From Vagococcus acidifermentans (GTDB lineage Bacteria > Bacillota > Bacilli > Lactobacillales > Vagococcaceae), in the NCBI RefSeq assembly GCF_003987655.1, contig NZ_NGKC01000011.1:41474-105473 (forward strand): 64,000 nt of DNA. Direction: 5' to 3'. The translations under genes and the position numbers were made by a program. The notes below the pieces were generated by a model. The model searched no databases. It saw only the letters and a list, made by a program, of their open reading frames with translations, and was not told where the DNA came from. The first letter of the stretch is position 1; every line of letters starts with the position of its first letter. Positions 1 to 11,914 of this stretch are shown in pieces.

Positions 1-274
1 TCACCCGGTCCGGGAAATCGCCACTGGCAGAATTGATTTCACGTCGCAGAATCACGGCTATGCGATTGATGAAAAATCGATTGACCCGGAACGAATGATG
101 GTGACTCACGTGGAAATCAATGACGGCTCGGTCGAGGGAATCCGTCACAAACAGCACCCGTCTTTTTCAGTGCAGTTTCACCCAGATGCAGCACCGGGGC
201 CTCATGATGCAGTGCATCTGTTTGACGAATTTATGGAATTAATGGATACATGGAAGGAGCAGGTTAATGGCTAA
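1..274 (+). CDS. carA: Carbamoyl-phosphate synthase small subunit, C-terminal part
   Basis: Only the last 90 codons are present; the gene starts before the window, and the frame begins at base 2. The small subunit is a class I glutamine amidotransferase that hydrolyses glutamine and passes ammonia to CarB. The visible part carries the end of the amidotransferase domain: SQNHGYAID and then [14 protein letters not shown], which contains the catalytic-triad histidine of the FHPE-type motif (here FHPD). The stop codon overlaps the carB start by 8 bases, so the two subunits are translationally coupled. Identification is by motif and by adjacency to carB. Confidence 0.96.
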   Translation, partial: HPVREIATGRIDFTSQNHGYAIDEKSIDPERMMVTHVEINDGSVEGIRHKQHPSFSVQFHPDAAPGPHDAVHLFDEFMELMDTWKEQVNG

Positions 275-3200
275 ACGCACAGATATCAAAAAAATCATGG
301 TAATCGGGTCGGGGCCGATTGTCATTGGACAGGCAGCTGAATTTGATTACGCTGGCACACAGGCTTGTCTTGCTCTGAAAGAAGAAGGTTATGAAGTTGT
401 CCTGGTAAACTCTAATCCTGCGACAATCATGACTGATAAAGGCATTGCCGACAAAATCTATATTGAGCCGATTACGTTTGAATTCGTATCGAAGATTCTC
501 AGGAAAGAATTGCCGGATGCTTTGCTTCCGACTTTGGGCGGACAAACAGGTCTGAACATGGCAATGGAATTGTCAAAATCTGGACTGCTTGATGAACTGA
601 ATATCGAACTGCTCGGCACCAAGCTGTCGGCAATCGACCAGGCAGAGGATAGGGACTTGTTTAAAAAACTGATGGAAGAACTGGAACAGCCGATTCCTGA
701 AAGTACGATTGTCAATACTGTCGAAGCAGCGATTGAATTTGCAAATTCAATTGGCTATCCGCTTATTGTCAGACCGGCCTTTACACTAGGCGGTACAGGC
801 GGCGGTATGTGTGACAATGAGGAAGAGCTGATTGAAATCACTACTAACGGGTTGAAACTGTCGCCGGCGACACAATGCCTGATTGAAAAAAGTATTGCAG
901 GGTACAAAGAAATCGAATTTGAAGTGATGCGCGATTCGGCTGACAATGCTATCGTCGTCTGCAACATGGAAAACTTCGACCCTGTCGGTATCCATACCGG
1001 CGACTCTATCGTTTTTGCCCCTTCTCAAACATTATCGGATATCGAAATCCAGCTTTTGCGCGATGCGTCGCTGAAAATTATCCGCGCGCTGAAAATCGAA
1101 GGCGGCTGTAACGTCCAGCTTGCGCTTGACCCGGATAGTTTCAACTACTATGTCATTGAGGTCAATCCGCGGGTCAGCCGCTCATCAGCGCTGGCAAGCA
1201 AGGCCACAGGCTATCCGATTGCCAAATTGGCGGCCAAAATCGCTGTCGGCCTGACACTGGACGAGATGCGCAATCCGGTGACCGGCACAACGTATGCCCA
1301 GTTTGAGCCGACACTGGATTATGTCGTTGCGAAAATCCCGCGCTGGGCCTTTGACAAGTTTGAAAAAGGCGAGCGCCTGCTTGGGACACAGATGAAAGCA
1401 ACCGGCGAAGTCATGGCTTTGGGGCGCAATATCGAAGAAGCGCTGCTGAAAGCTGTCCGTTCACTGGAAATCGGGACATACCATGTTTCCTTGCCGGATT
1501 TGGCGGAAGCGAGTGATGACTTGCTGACAAACCGGATGGTCAAAGCCCAAGATGACCGCCTGTTCTATCTGGCTGAAGCGATACGCCGCGGCTATGATAT
1601 CGAAGAGATTTCCGATTTAACTAAAATTGATTTGTTTTATCTAGATAAACTGCTGCATATCATCGAAATCGAAGACCGGCTGAAAGCCGCGCCAAATGAC
1701 CTTGATGCGCTGGCATATGCCAAGCGTTACGGGTTTGCCGACAGAACTATCGCAACATTGTGGGGCACGACAGAAGACGCTGTTTACGAACAGCGCAAGG
1801 CAGCCGGAATCACCCCGGTTTTCAAAATGGTGGATACGTGCGCAGGCGAGTTTGATTCGCAGACGCCATACTTTTACAGCTCCTATGAAGAGGAAAATGA
1901 AAGCCGGCGCAGTAACAAAGAGTCTATTCTGGTACTAGGTTCAGGACCTATCCGTATCGGCCAGGGAGTTGAATTTGACTATGCGACCGTTCAGTCGGTC
2001 ATGGCGATTCAGGAAGAAGGCTACGAAGCTATCATCATGAACAGCAACCCGGAAACTGTGTCAACCGACTTCTCAGTGTCCGACAAATTATACTTTGAGC
2101 CGCTGACACTCGAAGATGTGATGAACGTTGTCGAACTGGAACAGCCAAAAGGCGTCATCGTTCAATTCGGTGGACAGACAGCCATCAACTTAGCGGAACC
2201 GCTGACTAAAAGAGGGGTCAAAATTATCGGCACCTCCATCGAAGATCTTGACCGGGCGGAAGACCGCGATTTATTTGAACAGGCATTGACGGCACTTGAT
2301 ATTCCGCGTCCGGACGGTGCCACAGCCACCAGTTCGGAAGAAGCCATCGCCATTGCAAGCCGGCTCGGCTATCCAGTACTGGTCCGCCCGAGCTACGTTC
2401 TTGGCGGCAGGGCAATGGAGATTGTCTGGAACCAGCATGACCTTGAGCGCTATATGAAAGAGGCGGTCAAAGCGTCGCCGGAACATCCGGTCCTAGTCGA
2501 CCGCTATCTGGTCGGTACCGAGTGTGAAGTGGACGCCATCAGCGACGGCAAAGATGTGCTGATACCCGGCATTATGGAACATATCGAACGGGCCGGCGTC
2601 CATTCGGGCGATTCGATGGCAGTTTATCCGCCGCAGCAGATGTCGCAAGAAATACAGCAGACTATCGTTGATTACACGAAAAAACTGGCACTCGGTTTAA
2701 ACTGTTTTGGGATGATGAATGTCCAGTTCGTCATTCATGACAATGCGGTTTATGTCATTGAAGTCAATCCGCGCGCCAGCCGGACGGTGCCATTTTTGAG
2801 CAAAGTGACCGGCATCCCGATGGCAAAAGTTGCAACACAGCTGATTTTAGGGAGAAAGCTGGCTGAATTGGGTTATCAGGACGGCTTATACGCTGAGTCC
2901 AAGATGGTCCATGTCAAGGCACCGGTCTTCTCGTTCGCCAAATTGCAGAAAGTCGACACGTACCTTGGTCCTGAAATGAAGTCGACCGGTGAAGTGATGG
3001 GGACGGATATCAATCTTGAGAAAGCTCTTTATAAAGCGTTTGAAGCAACAGGCATGCATCTGCCGGATTACGGCTCAGTTCTCTTTACCATTGCTGATGA
3101 AGCAAAAGAAGAGGCGCTGGTGCTTGCCAAACGGTTCTCCGAAATCGGCTATGGCTTGCTGGCGACCGAGGGGACCGGCAAGTACTTTAAAGCAAACGGC

Positions 3201-3446
3201 TTGAAAGTACAGACAGTCTCCAAGATTGCCCATGCTGACAACAGAACAGTGATAGATACTATCCGCCAGGGCCGCACGCAACTGGTCATCAACACGATGG
3301 ACAATGACCATTCCGGAATTTCCGACGGTTTCCTGATTCGCCGGGAATCGGTCGAACACGGGGTGCCGCTTTTGACATCGCTGGATACTGCGGATGCTAT
3401 TTTAAAAGTATTGGAGTCAAGAAGTTTTACCACAGCAGCCTTGTAA
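267..3446 (+). CDS. carB: Carbamoyl-phosphate synthase large subunit
   Basis: 1059 residues, the normal length. It makes carbamoyl phosphate from bicarbonate, glutamine-derived ammonia and two ATP, feeding pyrimidine and possibly arginine synthesis. Two homologous ATP-grasp halves are visible, each opening with a glycine-rich segment ([19 protein letters not shown] near residue 12 and [18 protein letters not shown] near 555) and each carrying EVNPR(V/A)SR. The C-terminal 130 residues form the MGS-like allosteric domain ([17 protein letters not shown]). The ATG is preceded by GGAAGGAG inside the carA end. It lies in the pyrimidine operon, so it is probably the pyrimidine-regulated copy. Confidence 0.98.
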   Translation: MAKRTDIKKIMVIGSGPIVIGQAAEFDYAGTQACLALKEEGYEVVLVNSNPATIMTDKGIADKIYIEPITFEFVSKILRKELPDALLPTLGGQTGLNMAMELSKSGLLDELNIELLGTKLSAIDQAEDRDLFKKLMEELEQPIPESTIVNTVEAAIEFANSIGYPLIVRPAFTLGGTGGGMCDNEEELIEITTNGLKLSPATQCLIEKSIAGYKEIEFEVMRDSADNAIVVCNMENFDPVGIHTGDSIVFAPSQTLSDIEIQLLRDASLKIIRALKIEGGCNVQLALDPDSFNYYVIEVNPRVSRSSALASKATGYPIAKLAAKIAVGLTLDEMRNPVTGTTYAQFEPTLDYVVAKIPRWAFDKFEKGERLLGTQMKATGEVMALGRNIEEALLKAVRSLEIGTYHVSLPDLAEASDDLLTNRMVKAQDDRLFYLAEAIRRGYDIEEISDLTKIDLFYLDKLLHIIEIEDRLKAAPNDLDALAYAKRYGFADRTIATLWGTTEDAVYEQRKAAGITPVFKMVDTCAGEFDSQTPYFYSSYEEENESRRSNKESILVLGSGPIRIGQGVEFDYATVQSVMAIQEEGYEAIIMNSNPETVSTDFSVSDKLYFEPLTLEDVMNVVELEQPKGVIVQFGGQTAINLAEPLTKRGVKIIGTSIEDLDRAEDRDLFEQALTALDIPRPDGATATSSEEAIAIASRLGYPVLVRPSYVLGGRAMEIVWNQHDLERYMKEAVKASPEHPVLVDRYLVGTECEVDAISDGKDVLIPGIMEHIERAGVHSGDSMAVYPPQQMSQEIQQTIVDYTKKLALGLNCFGMMNVQFVIHDNAVYVIEVNPRASRTVPFLSKVTGIPMAKVATQLILGRKLAELGYQDGLYAESKMVHVKAPVFSFAKLQKVDTYLGPEMKSTGEVMGTDINLEKALYKAFEATGMHLPDYGSVLFTIADEAKEEALVLAKRFSEIGYGLLATEGTGKYFKANGLKVQTVSKIAHADNRTVIDTIRQGRTQLVINTMDNDHSGISDGFLIRRESVEHGVPLLTSLDTADAILKVLESRSFTTAAL

Positions 3447-3461
3447 AAGGGGAAATGGAGG

Positions 3462-5874
<2,413 letters not shown>

Positions 5875-5877
5875 TCA

Positions 5878-6498
5878 ATGAAAAATATTGCAAAACATCT
5901 TTTGGAGATTGAAGCAGTCGCATTAAGTCCGGACAAACCATTTACTTGGGCGAGCGGCATTAAAAGTCCAATCTATTGCGACAACCGTATCACGATGAGC
6001 TTCCCGGAAGTCAGAACAGAAATTGCCCGGGCGCTTGCTGAAAAAGTCAAGGCTGCATTTCCTGAGGTCGAGGTGATTGCCGGCACTGCAACAGCCGGTA
6101 TCCCGCATGCTGCATGGGTGGCGCAGATTTTAGATTTGCCGATGGTTTATATCCGCAGCAAACCGAAAGATCACGGTAAACAGAATCAAATCGAAGGTCG
6201 GATTACAGCCGGACAAAAAATGGTCGTTATCGAAGATTTGATATCGACTGGCGGCAGTGTCATTGACGCATCGCTTGCGGCTGAAAAAGAAGGAGCAGAT
6301 GTGCTGGGTGTGGCTGCGATTTTTACTTATGAATTGCCAAAGGGTGTGGCTAATTTTGCCGAACACCAACTGCCGTTTGTCACGCTGACAAATTACACGG
6401 AGCTGCTGGATGTCGCTGTTGAGACAGGTAAAATCAAAGAAAGCGATGTCGCATTGCTCCAAGAATGGAAACAAGCTCCAGAAAAATGGCATATTTAG
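5878..6498 (+). CDS. pyrE: Orotate phosphoribosyltransferase
   Basis: 206 residues. It transfers phosphoribose from PRPP to orotate, giving OMP, the substrate of PyrF. The PRPP-binding loop is [13 protein letters not shown] (about residue 117), and [16 protein letters not shown] is the typical lysine-containing flexible loop. It starts 3 bases after the pyrF stop. No terminator follows; the carbonic anhydrase gene begins 27 bases later. Confidence 0.97.
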   Translation: MKNIAKHLLEIEAVALSPDKPFTWASGIKSPIYCDNRITMSFPEVRTEIARALAEKVKAAFPEVEVIAGTATAGIPHAAWVAQILDLPMVYIRSKPKDHGKQNQIEGRITAGQKMVVIEDLISTGGSVIDASLAAEKEGADVLGVAAIFTYELPKGVANFAEHQLPFVTLTNYTELLDVAVETGKIKESDVALLQEWKQAPEKWHI

Positions 6499-6525
6499 AG
6501 ATTCTATGTAAGAAAGAGTGAGGTT

Positions 6526-7209
6526 ATGAGCGAGTGCTGGTCATATCAAGGCGCAAACGGACCAGATAATTGGTGTCATCTCAATCAGGAATTTTGTGAT
6601 GCGGCTGCTTTTCCATTTCAATCACCGATTAATATCGAACGTCAGGAAAAACAATTTAGCGCACCTTTTTCTGAATTGACCTTCAATTATCAGGAAACAA
6701 CGTTTAATAAAAAACAATATGGATTTTCTGTCCACCACCATCCTGTGGACCGTCATAATTATATTATCAGTCAAACAACAGCATTTTATTTGACTGATGT
6801 GCATTTTCATATTCCCAGTGAGCACACATTTAATAACGAACGTGAAGAGCTTGAATGCCATCTTGTTCACAAGGATAATCATGGACGAATACTGGTGATT
6901 GGTGTATTATGTAGAAATGAGGTTGACGCAAATCTGGCTGACGACTACCGAATGATGCTGGAAGCAATTGTGTCGCAAGACGAGGTAATCACATTTAATC
7001 CTGCCTTGTTTTTGCCTGACAACTGCCATTTTTATCACTACACAGGTTCATTGACCACGCCTCCGACTGTGGGGCCGGTGGAATGGTATGTAGCGGATAC
7101 GGTACAAGCTGCGACTGCACATTTGTGTCATCATTTAACCAAGATTGCGGGAGGAAAGAATTCACGTCCTGCTCAGCCTCTGAATAATCGGCACATCGAT
7201 TATCAGTAA
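6526..7209 (+). CDS. Alpha-class carbonic anhydrase, apparently cytosolic
   Basis: 227 residues. It interconverts CO2 and bicarbonate using zinc. The alpha-class signature is clear: WSYQG..GPDNW, FQSPINI, the first two zinc histidines in VHFHIPSEHT (residues about 89-91), the third in ELECHLVHKD, and the C-terminal YTGSLTTPPTVGPVEWYV. Bacterial alpha-class enzymes normally carry a signal peptide; here MSECWSYQG starts directly at the catalytic fold, so the enzyme should stay in the cytosol. It sits 27 bases after pyrE behind GTGAGG, probably co-transcribed, which fits supplying bicarbonate to CarAB (an inference). Confidence 0.93.
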   Translation: MSECWSYQGANGPDNWCHLNQEFCDAAAFPFQSPINIERQEKQFSAPFSELTFNYQETTFNKKQYGFSVHHHPVDRHNYIISQTTAFYLTDVHFHIPSEHTFNNEREELECHLVHKDNHGRILVIGVLCRNEVDANLADDYRMMLEAIVSQDEVITFNPALFLPDNCHFYHYTGSLTTPPTVGPVEWYVADTVQAATAHLCHHLTKIAGGKNSRPAQPLNNRHIDYQ

Positions 7210-7232
7210 CACAAATCTTATGACAGAATGGA

Positions 7233-8216
7233 ATGATGAAAATGATCAATGTTGCAATTGTCGGTTATGGTAATTTGGGTCGTGGCGTCGAACGGGCACT
7301 TGAATATGCGGATGATATGAATCTGGTAGGAGTATTTACCCGGCGGGCACCTGAAACAGTGGCAGCTGAAAAAGCTGAAGTCTTTTCAATAGATGATCTT
7401 TTCACCAAACAGGACGACATTGATGTCTGCATTTTATGCGGCGGCTCAGCAACTGATTTGCCTGAGCAGACACCTTATTTCACCAAATATTTTAATACCG
7501 TCGACAGCTTTGACACGCACGCACGCATTCCAGAGCACTTTGAGAACGTGGACCGGGCAGCAAAAGAAAACAACAACGTATCGATTATTTCTATCGGATG
7601 GGACCCGGGGCTGTTTAGTTTAAACCGCTTGATGGGGGAAGCTATCTTACCAAAAGGCGAAACTATTACTTTTTGGGGGAAAGGCGTCAGTCAGGGGCAC
7701 TCGGATGCACTGAGACGGATTGACGGCGTTCTGGACGCTGTCCAATATACCATTCCGAACGACGAGATTATTGAACGCATCAAGGCAGGGGAAAAGCTGG
7801 AACTGACGACACGGGACAAGCACACACGCGAATGTTTCGTTGTTCTGGCAGACGGAGCATCTGAAGAAAAAATCAGAGAAGAAATCGTCACAATGCCTAA
7901 CTACTTTGATGAATATGATACGACCGTGCACTTTGTTTCGCAAGACGTCTTAAACGCGGAGCACAAACAAAAAATGCCTCACGGCGGAAAAGTGCTGAGA
8001 GTCGGACACACCAGTGAGCAGAACAAAGAAGTGATTGATTACTCGCTTGAATTGGACAGCAATCCGGAATTCACAGCAAGTGTCCTGGTGGCTTATGCGA
8101 GAGCCTGCGGAAGACTGGCAAAAGAAGGCCAGACGGGTGCTTACACTATTTTTGATATTGCACCGAAATATCTTTCCACGAAGTCTGACAATCAGTTGAG
8201 AAAAGAACTCTTATAA
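7233..8216 (+). CDS. ddh: meso-Diaminopimelate D-dehydrogenase
   Basis: 327 residues. It makes meso-diaminopimelate in one NADPH-dependent reductive amination of tetrahydrodipicolinate, bypassing the succinylase/acetylase branches. Family landmarks: NVAIVGYGNLGRGVE (NADP-binding), GGSATDLPEQ, STGWDPG-type SIGWDPGLFSLNR, FWGKGVSQGHSDALRRI and MPHGGKVLRVGHT. Start is uncertain by a few codons: ATGs at 7233, 7236 and 7242 are in frame with only a weak GGAATG site. It is 23 bases after the carbonic anhydrase and is closed by a strong terminator. Its product would feed lysine and peptidoglycan. Confidence 0.94.
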   Translation: MMKMINVAIVGYGNLGRGVERALEYADDMNLVGVFTRRAPETVAAEKAEVFSIDDLFTKQDDIDVCILCGGSATDLPEQTPYFTKYFNTVDSFDTHARIPEHFENVDRAAKENNNVSIISIGWDPGLFSLNRLMGEAILPKGETITFWGKGVSQGHSDALRRIDGVLDAVQYTIPNDEIIERIKAGEKLELTTRDKHTRECFVVLADGASEEKIREEIVTMPNYFDEYDTTVHFVSQDVLNAEHKQKMPHGGKVLRVGHTSEQNKEVIDYSLELDSNPEFTASVLVAYARACGRLAKEGQTGAYTIFDIAPKYLSTKSDNQLRKELL

Positions 8217-8223
8217 TACAAAT

Positions 8224-8263
8224 AAAAAACTCTGACGTTTGTTTTTTGCGTCAGAGTTTTTTT
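8224..8263 (+). terminator. Bidirectional intrinsic terminator after ddh
   Basis: AAAAACTCTGACG pairs with CGTCAGAGTTTTT around an 11-base loop, with an A-run on one side and a T-run on the other. It ends the pyr-ddh transcript on the plus strand and the convergent beta-propeller gene on the minus strand. Confidence 0.93.
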
Positions 8264-8266
8264 CAT

Positions 8267-9469
8267 TTAATTGTACAGATCTTTGTAGTCAGAGTAATCT
8301 ATTCCTTTCAACCGGCGGATGTCTTTACCGTAAGATAGACCAATCCCGCGAGTGTCATCAAAGCCGATACCGCTATAGAAGACATAGTAGGTGTCATGTT
8401 CTTTCATAAAACTGCTGCGGTATAAGCCTTTGCCGTCCCACTGGCCTTTAACCTGGGAAGGGTAAATAACAGGCTCAAGAGTGGACCATGATTTGCCGTC
8501 ATCAGAAACAGAGTGATAGACATTCATTGTGTGACGCTCTTGCGGTGAATTGACATCGGGTAAATCTTTAAAACCGACCACAAGCATCTCATACTTGCCG
8601 TCAAACTTTTGCACGTCAATATGCCAGTGGCGCATATCCGTTTCATGATATGGAACGGTGATTTCCTGAGGTTCGCTCCAAGCTGTACCTTCTTTGCTGT
8701 CACGGTACCATATTTTATAGCCGTTTGCCACATACCAGACCTTGTAGCCCTGGTCATCCTTGATAAAAGCCGGGGAAACCATGTCAGCACCGCGTCTGTT
8801 TGCACGGTAGGCTATTTCGTTATCCGACCAAGATTTTCCATCGGTTGACGTTTTACGAAAAATAGTGACTTCGTTATTGACATCGTCCACGTAGCGCCAA
8901 AATAATTCCAACCTGTCTTTTTCATCATTATAAAGCAGATGGGTATCCGAATTATATTGAATGACTTTGCCGTCTTTTCCTCTTTGGGGATGACGGGGCT
9001 CATCCAGCGGGTTTTCAGCCGCCGGCTTCCAACTCAGTAAGTCGCTGCTGGCATAGATATGGGGGTTCTCTTTATAGGCATCTCCTTTTGGGTAAGCAGT
9101 AGTCGCCAGCCAATATTTGTATCCGTGCCACTTTTTGGGAAAGTTAACGACAGACGGATGCGTGTGTTCGATAGTGTTGTAAGGTGATACAAGCATTAAC
9201 CGTTCTTTAGCATTTGCATAGGTTTCAATTGTTTTGCCATCAATTTTTACCAGCTGAGCTGGACGCTGTCCCCGCCATTTAATGCCGGCATACAGATAAC
9301 CAGTATACCCGGTCATTGCCAGACTGCCAAGTAAGATAATGGTCATTCCGAAAAGAGCAGTTTTACTTGGCCATTTTCGCTTAAACAACCGATGGAACAA
9401 TACCCATGAACATATAAATGTTATTCCGGCAATACCGGCTAATCCAATTACAACATATCTAAACCTCAT
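8267..9469 (-). CDS. Membrane-anchored five-bladed beta-propeller protein (GH43/GH32 superfamily-like)
   Basis: 400 residues from the ATG at 9469, 6 bases behind GGAGG. Two N-terminal membrane segments (about residues 5-25 and 37-57) are followed by a roughly 330-residue extracellular domain. That domain contains repeated propeller-like strands, for example HIYASSDLLSWKP, RKTSTDGKSWSD, YHSVSDDGKSWS and YVFYSGIGFDD, as in GH43/32/68/130-type glycoside hydrolases and related binding proteins. I could not assign catalytic acids. A role in surface glycan processing is inference. It sits alone and convergent with ddh. Confidence 0.6.
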   Translation of the reverse strand: MRFRYVVIGLAGIAGITFICSWVLFHRLFKRKWPSKTALFGMTIILLGSLAMTGYTGYLYAGIKWRGQRPAQLVKIDGKTIETYANAKERLMLVSPYNTIEHTHPSVVNFPKKWHGYKYWLATTAYPKGDAYKENPHIYASSDLLSWKPAAENPLDEPRHPQRGKDGKVIQYNSDTHLLYNDEKDRLELFWRYVDDVNNEVTIFRKTSTDGKSWSDNEIAYRANRRGADMVSPAFIKDDQGYKVWYVANGYKIWYRDSKEGTAWSEPQEITVPYHETDMRHWHIDVQKFDGKYEMLVVGFKDLPDVNSPQERHTMNVYHSVSDDGKSWSTLEPVIYPSQVKGQWDGKGLYRSSFMKEHDTYYVFYSGIGFDDTRGIGLSYGKDIRRLKGIDYSDYKDLYN

Positions 9470-9522
9470 CAAACGACCTCCGTTTTTTATATAAATTATA
9501 CATTAATCAAAAAAGTCTGTCA

Positions 9523-11214
9523 TTATTTTTTTAACTTCTCGACAATCTCTTTCTCCGGTGTGACGTACAGGGTTTGCTGGTTCTCGTAAATAACAAAGCC
9601 GGGACGGGCACCGTTTGGTTTGCGGACATGTTTGACCGCAACGTAATCGACAGGCACAGAGGAGGACAACCGGTATTTTGAAAAATAGGCAGCGAGCACG
9701 GCGGCTTCTTCTAATGTGTCATCTGACGGGTCACTGTCGCGGATGATGACATGGGACCCCGGGATATTTTTGGCATGGAGCCAGATATCGGTTTTTCTGG
9801 CGGTTTTTAGCGTCAATGTATCATTTTGCAAATTGTTTTTTCCAACTAGAATAGCAGTGCCATCGCTGGCTGTGTATTGTTCCGGTTTGCTGGGCTGTGT
9901 TTTCTTTTTCCGTCTGGCCTTTGCCGGGCGGATATAGCCTTCGCTGATCAGCTCTTCGCGGATGATGTCAATGTCCGCAGGGGTCGCCAGTTCCATTTGG
10001 GACAAGACCGAATCGAGGTAATGCAGTTCCTGCTCCGCTTTTTCAAGCTGTTCCAGCACAGTGCGTTTGCCGCCTTTCAGTTTTTGATAGCGCTGAAAAT
10101 ATTTTTGCGCATTTTGAGCAGGCGAGAGCGCAGGTGACAGCTGAATCGTGATCGGCTCGTTAGTATAATAATTATCCAGTGTAGTTTCTGATGCGCCGCG
10201 TTCGATCTGATGAATGAACGTCGTCAGCAGTTCGCCTTTTATACGGTATTCCTCGGCATTTTCCGTGTCAAGCAGTGTTTGGTTCAACTTGATTATTTTA
10301 CCTTCCGTTTTCTTGCGGTCATTTTTTACTTTTTGAATAAGCTCGTTGCCTTGTTGCTTGACTCTGTCGCGTTCTGCCTTGCCTTCATAATAAGCGTCGA
10401 GAAGCTGACTCAACGTGTCAAAACCCTGCTGTTCGCCTGCCAATGTGCTGAAAGGGAAGGGAGTGACATATTCTTTGTTTTGAAAAATTGTCAAAGTCGG
10501 ACGGACTGAGACATCAAATGATTGCCAAAAATCGGACCAGACAGCAAGCTTCTGCTGGGGCTGTTTGTTGAGCAGCGCTGCCAGTTCATTTGCTGTATCA
10601 CGTCCCAACCCCTGAAATGTTTGCTGTAAAAAACGCCCGTCCAGCGGGTCGGCAGTCGACAGGAGATGGAAAACTTTTTCCGCATCTGCCTGAAACGGAT
10701 TCAACTGTTCTTTTTGCGGCGGAATGATATATTCGGCTCCCGGCAGCAGCGTCCGGTAGCTGTTCTGGCTTGGGCCGATATGTTTGATTGTATCGAGTAT
10801 CCGTCCGCTTTCTTTGTTAATTAAGATGATATTGCTGTGCCTGCCCATCAGTTCAGCGATTAACACCAAATCTTGCAAGTCGCCCAATTCATCACGCTTG
10901 CTGAATGTAAAATGCACGATGCGGTCATTTTCGACTTGCTCAATCTGTTGAAGAATGCTTCCTTCAAGGTGTTTGCGCAGCATCATACAAAAATTGGGCG
11001 GCACGTCAGGATTTTTGTAGGGGATAGTGGTGAGATGGATTCGCGCATAGCTGGCATGAGCCGACAGCAAAAGTGTCTGATTTTTTCCTTTATTGCGAAC
11101 CACCAACATCAATTCGTGCTGATACGGTTGGTGGATTTTAGATATTCTGCCGTTCAGCAGCAGCTGTTTCAATTCAGCGACCATGGCATGTGTAAAGGCA
11201 CCATCAAAAGACAT
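9523..11214 (-). CDS. rqcH: Rqc2/RqcH-family ribosome quality-control factor (NFACT protein)
   Basis: 563 residues. The N-terminal NFACT-N domain (SFDGAFTHAMVAEL, ARIHLTT) is followed by helix-hairpin-helix and coiled-coil middle regions (about residues 270-430, rich in K/E). The C-terminal NFACT-R domain shows DIWLHAKNIPGSHVII and VRKPNGARPGFVIY. The Bacillus orthologue binds split 50S subunits and adds C-terminal alanine tails that mark stalled nascent chains for degradation. The older name fibronectin-binding protein (FbpA) refers to the same family; no signal peptide is present, so a cytosolic role is more likely. Confidence 0.93.
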   Translation of the reverse strand: MSFDGAFTHAMVAELKQLLLNGRISKIHQPYQHELMLVVRNKGKNQTLLLSAHASYARIHLTTIPYKNPDVPPNFCMMLRKHLEGSILQQIEQVENDRIVHFTFSKRDELGDLQDLVLIAELMGRHSNIILINKESGRILDTIKHIGPSQNSYRTLLPGAEYIIPPQKEQLNPFQADAEKVFHLLSTADPLDGRFLQQTFQGLGRDTANELAALLNKQPQQKLAVWSDFWQSFDVSVRPTLTIFQNKEYVTPFPFSTLAGEQQGFDTLSQLLDAYYEGKAERDRVKQQGNELIQKVKNDRKKTEGKIIKLNQTLLDTENAEEYRIKGELLTTFIHQIERGASETTLDNYYTNEPITIQLSPALSPAQNAQKYFQRYQKLKGGKRTVLEQLEKAEQELHYLDSVLSQMELATPADIDIIREELISEGYIRPAKARRKKKTQPSKPEQYTASDGTAILVGKNNLQNDTLTLKTARKTDIWLHAKNIPGSHVIIRDSDPSDDTLEEAAVLAAYFSKYRLSSSVPVDYVAVKHVRKPNGARPGFVIYENQQTLYVTPEKEIVEKLKK

Positions 11215-11284
11215 ACTATTTCCTCATTTCTATAACTTGACATTACGTTTCCGACCATTAAAAACTTTCCGGAGCAAAAACTGA

Positions 11285-11833
11285 TTAGCGCTGCGCCTGC
11301 CATTCTTCCCTTAACAGACCGAATTTGATGGAATCGAAATAGCGGTTCTGCCAGTATCTGACTTTGCGGACACGGGCTTCCAGCGTCATGCCGAGTTTTT
11401 CACCAATTCGCATCATTCGTTTGTTGCCGGACCAGGTGGTAAAACCAAGATGCTGGAGGTTAGGCTGGGACAAGAAGATGTAATCAATCCAAAGTTTGCA
11501 GATTTGTGTGCCAAGTCCTTTGCACCACTCCTGCTGTGAATAAATGACTAAGCCGAATTCCAGCCACTTCTTCAAGCTGCCGTCCATCCAGTACCATGAA
11601 ATTTCGCCGATGATACGGCCGTCCAGCAAAATCACCGCAGAATCATCCCGGTTCAGGCGACTGGCCATCTGTTCTCTGAAACCGTCCAATGTGTAGATGG
11701 GATCGTTAAAATAGGGGCCGTTCCAGTTTTTCCACTCCAAATCATTGCTCCCAAATGCGAGCTTCCAAAGCTCATCTATATCTTGTTCCTGAATACTTCG
11801 AATTTCCAGGTTGTTATCAGTTGTTATTTGCAT
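11285..11833 (-). CDS. GNAT-family N-acetyltransferase
   Basis: 182 residues. RimJ/RimL-like acetyltransferase fold: a central acetyl-CoA-binding region (EWCKGLGTQICKLWIDYIF, with a degenerate Q/RxxGxG/A motif) and the C-terminal segment NKRMMRIGEKLGMTLEARVRK, typical of GNATs acting on small molecules or protein N termini. Start ATG behind AAGGAGAC. It lies about 70 bases upstream of rqcH on the same strand. Substrate unknown. Confidence 0.85.
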   Translation of the reverse strand: MQITTDNNLEIRSIQEQDIDELWKLAFGSNDLEWKNWNGPYFNDPIYTLDGFREQMASRLNRDDSAVILLDGRIIGEISWYWMDGSLKKWLEFGLVIYSQQEWCKGLGTQICKLWIDYIFLSQPNLQHLGFTTWSGNKRMMRIGEKLGMTLEARVRKVRYWQNRYFDSIKFGLLREEWQAQR

Positions 11834-11887
11834 CTATTGTGTCTCCTTATTTTATCTGATTATATCTGTTTTATTGTAACATAAAAA

Positions 11888-11914
11888 AAACAAACCTGAT
11901 ATATCGGTTTGTTT
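11888..11914 (-). terminator. Intrinsic terminator of the CDF-like gene
   Basis: On the minus strand AAACAAACC pairs with GGTTTGTTT, followed by a run of eight T residues. It overlaps the stop codon of the minus-strand gene at 11913. Confidence 0.9.

Noticed and set aside
9523..11214. Surface adhesin (fibronectin-binding protein)
   Set aside because: No signal peptide or anchor; the NFACT-N and NFACT-R domains point to the cytosolic RqcH role.
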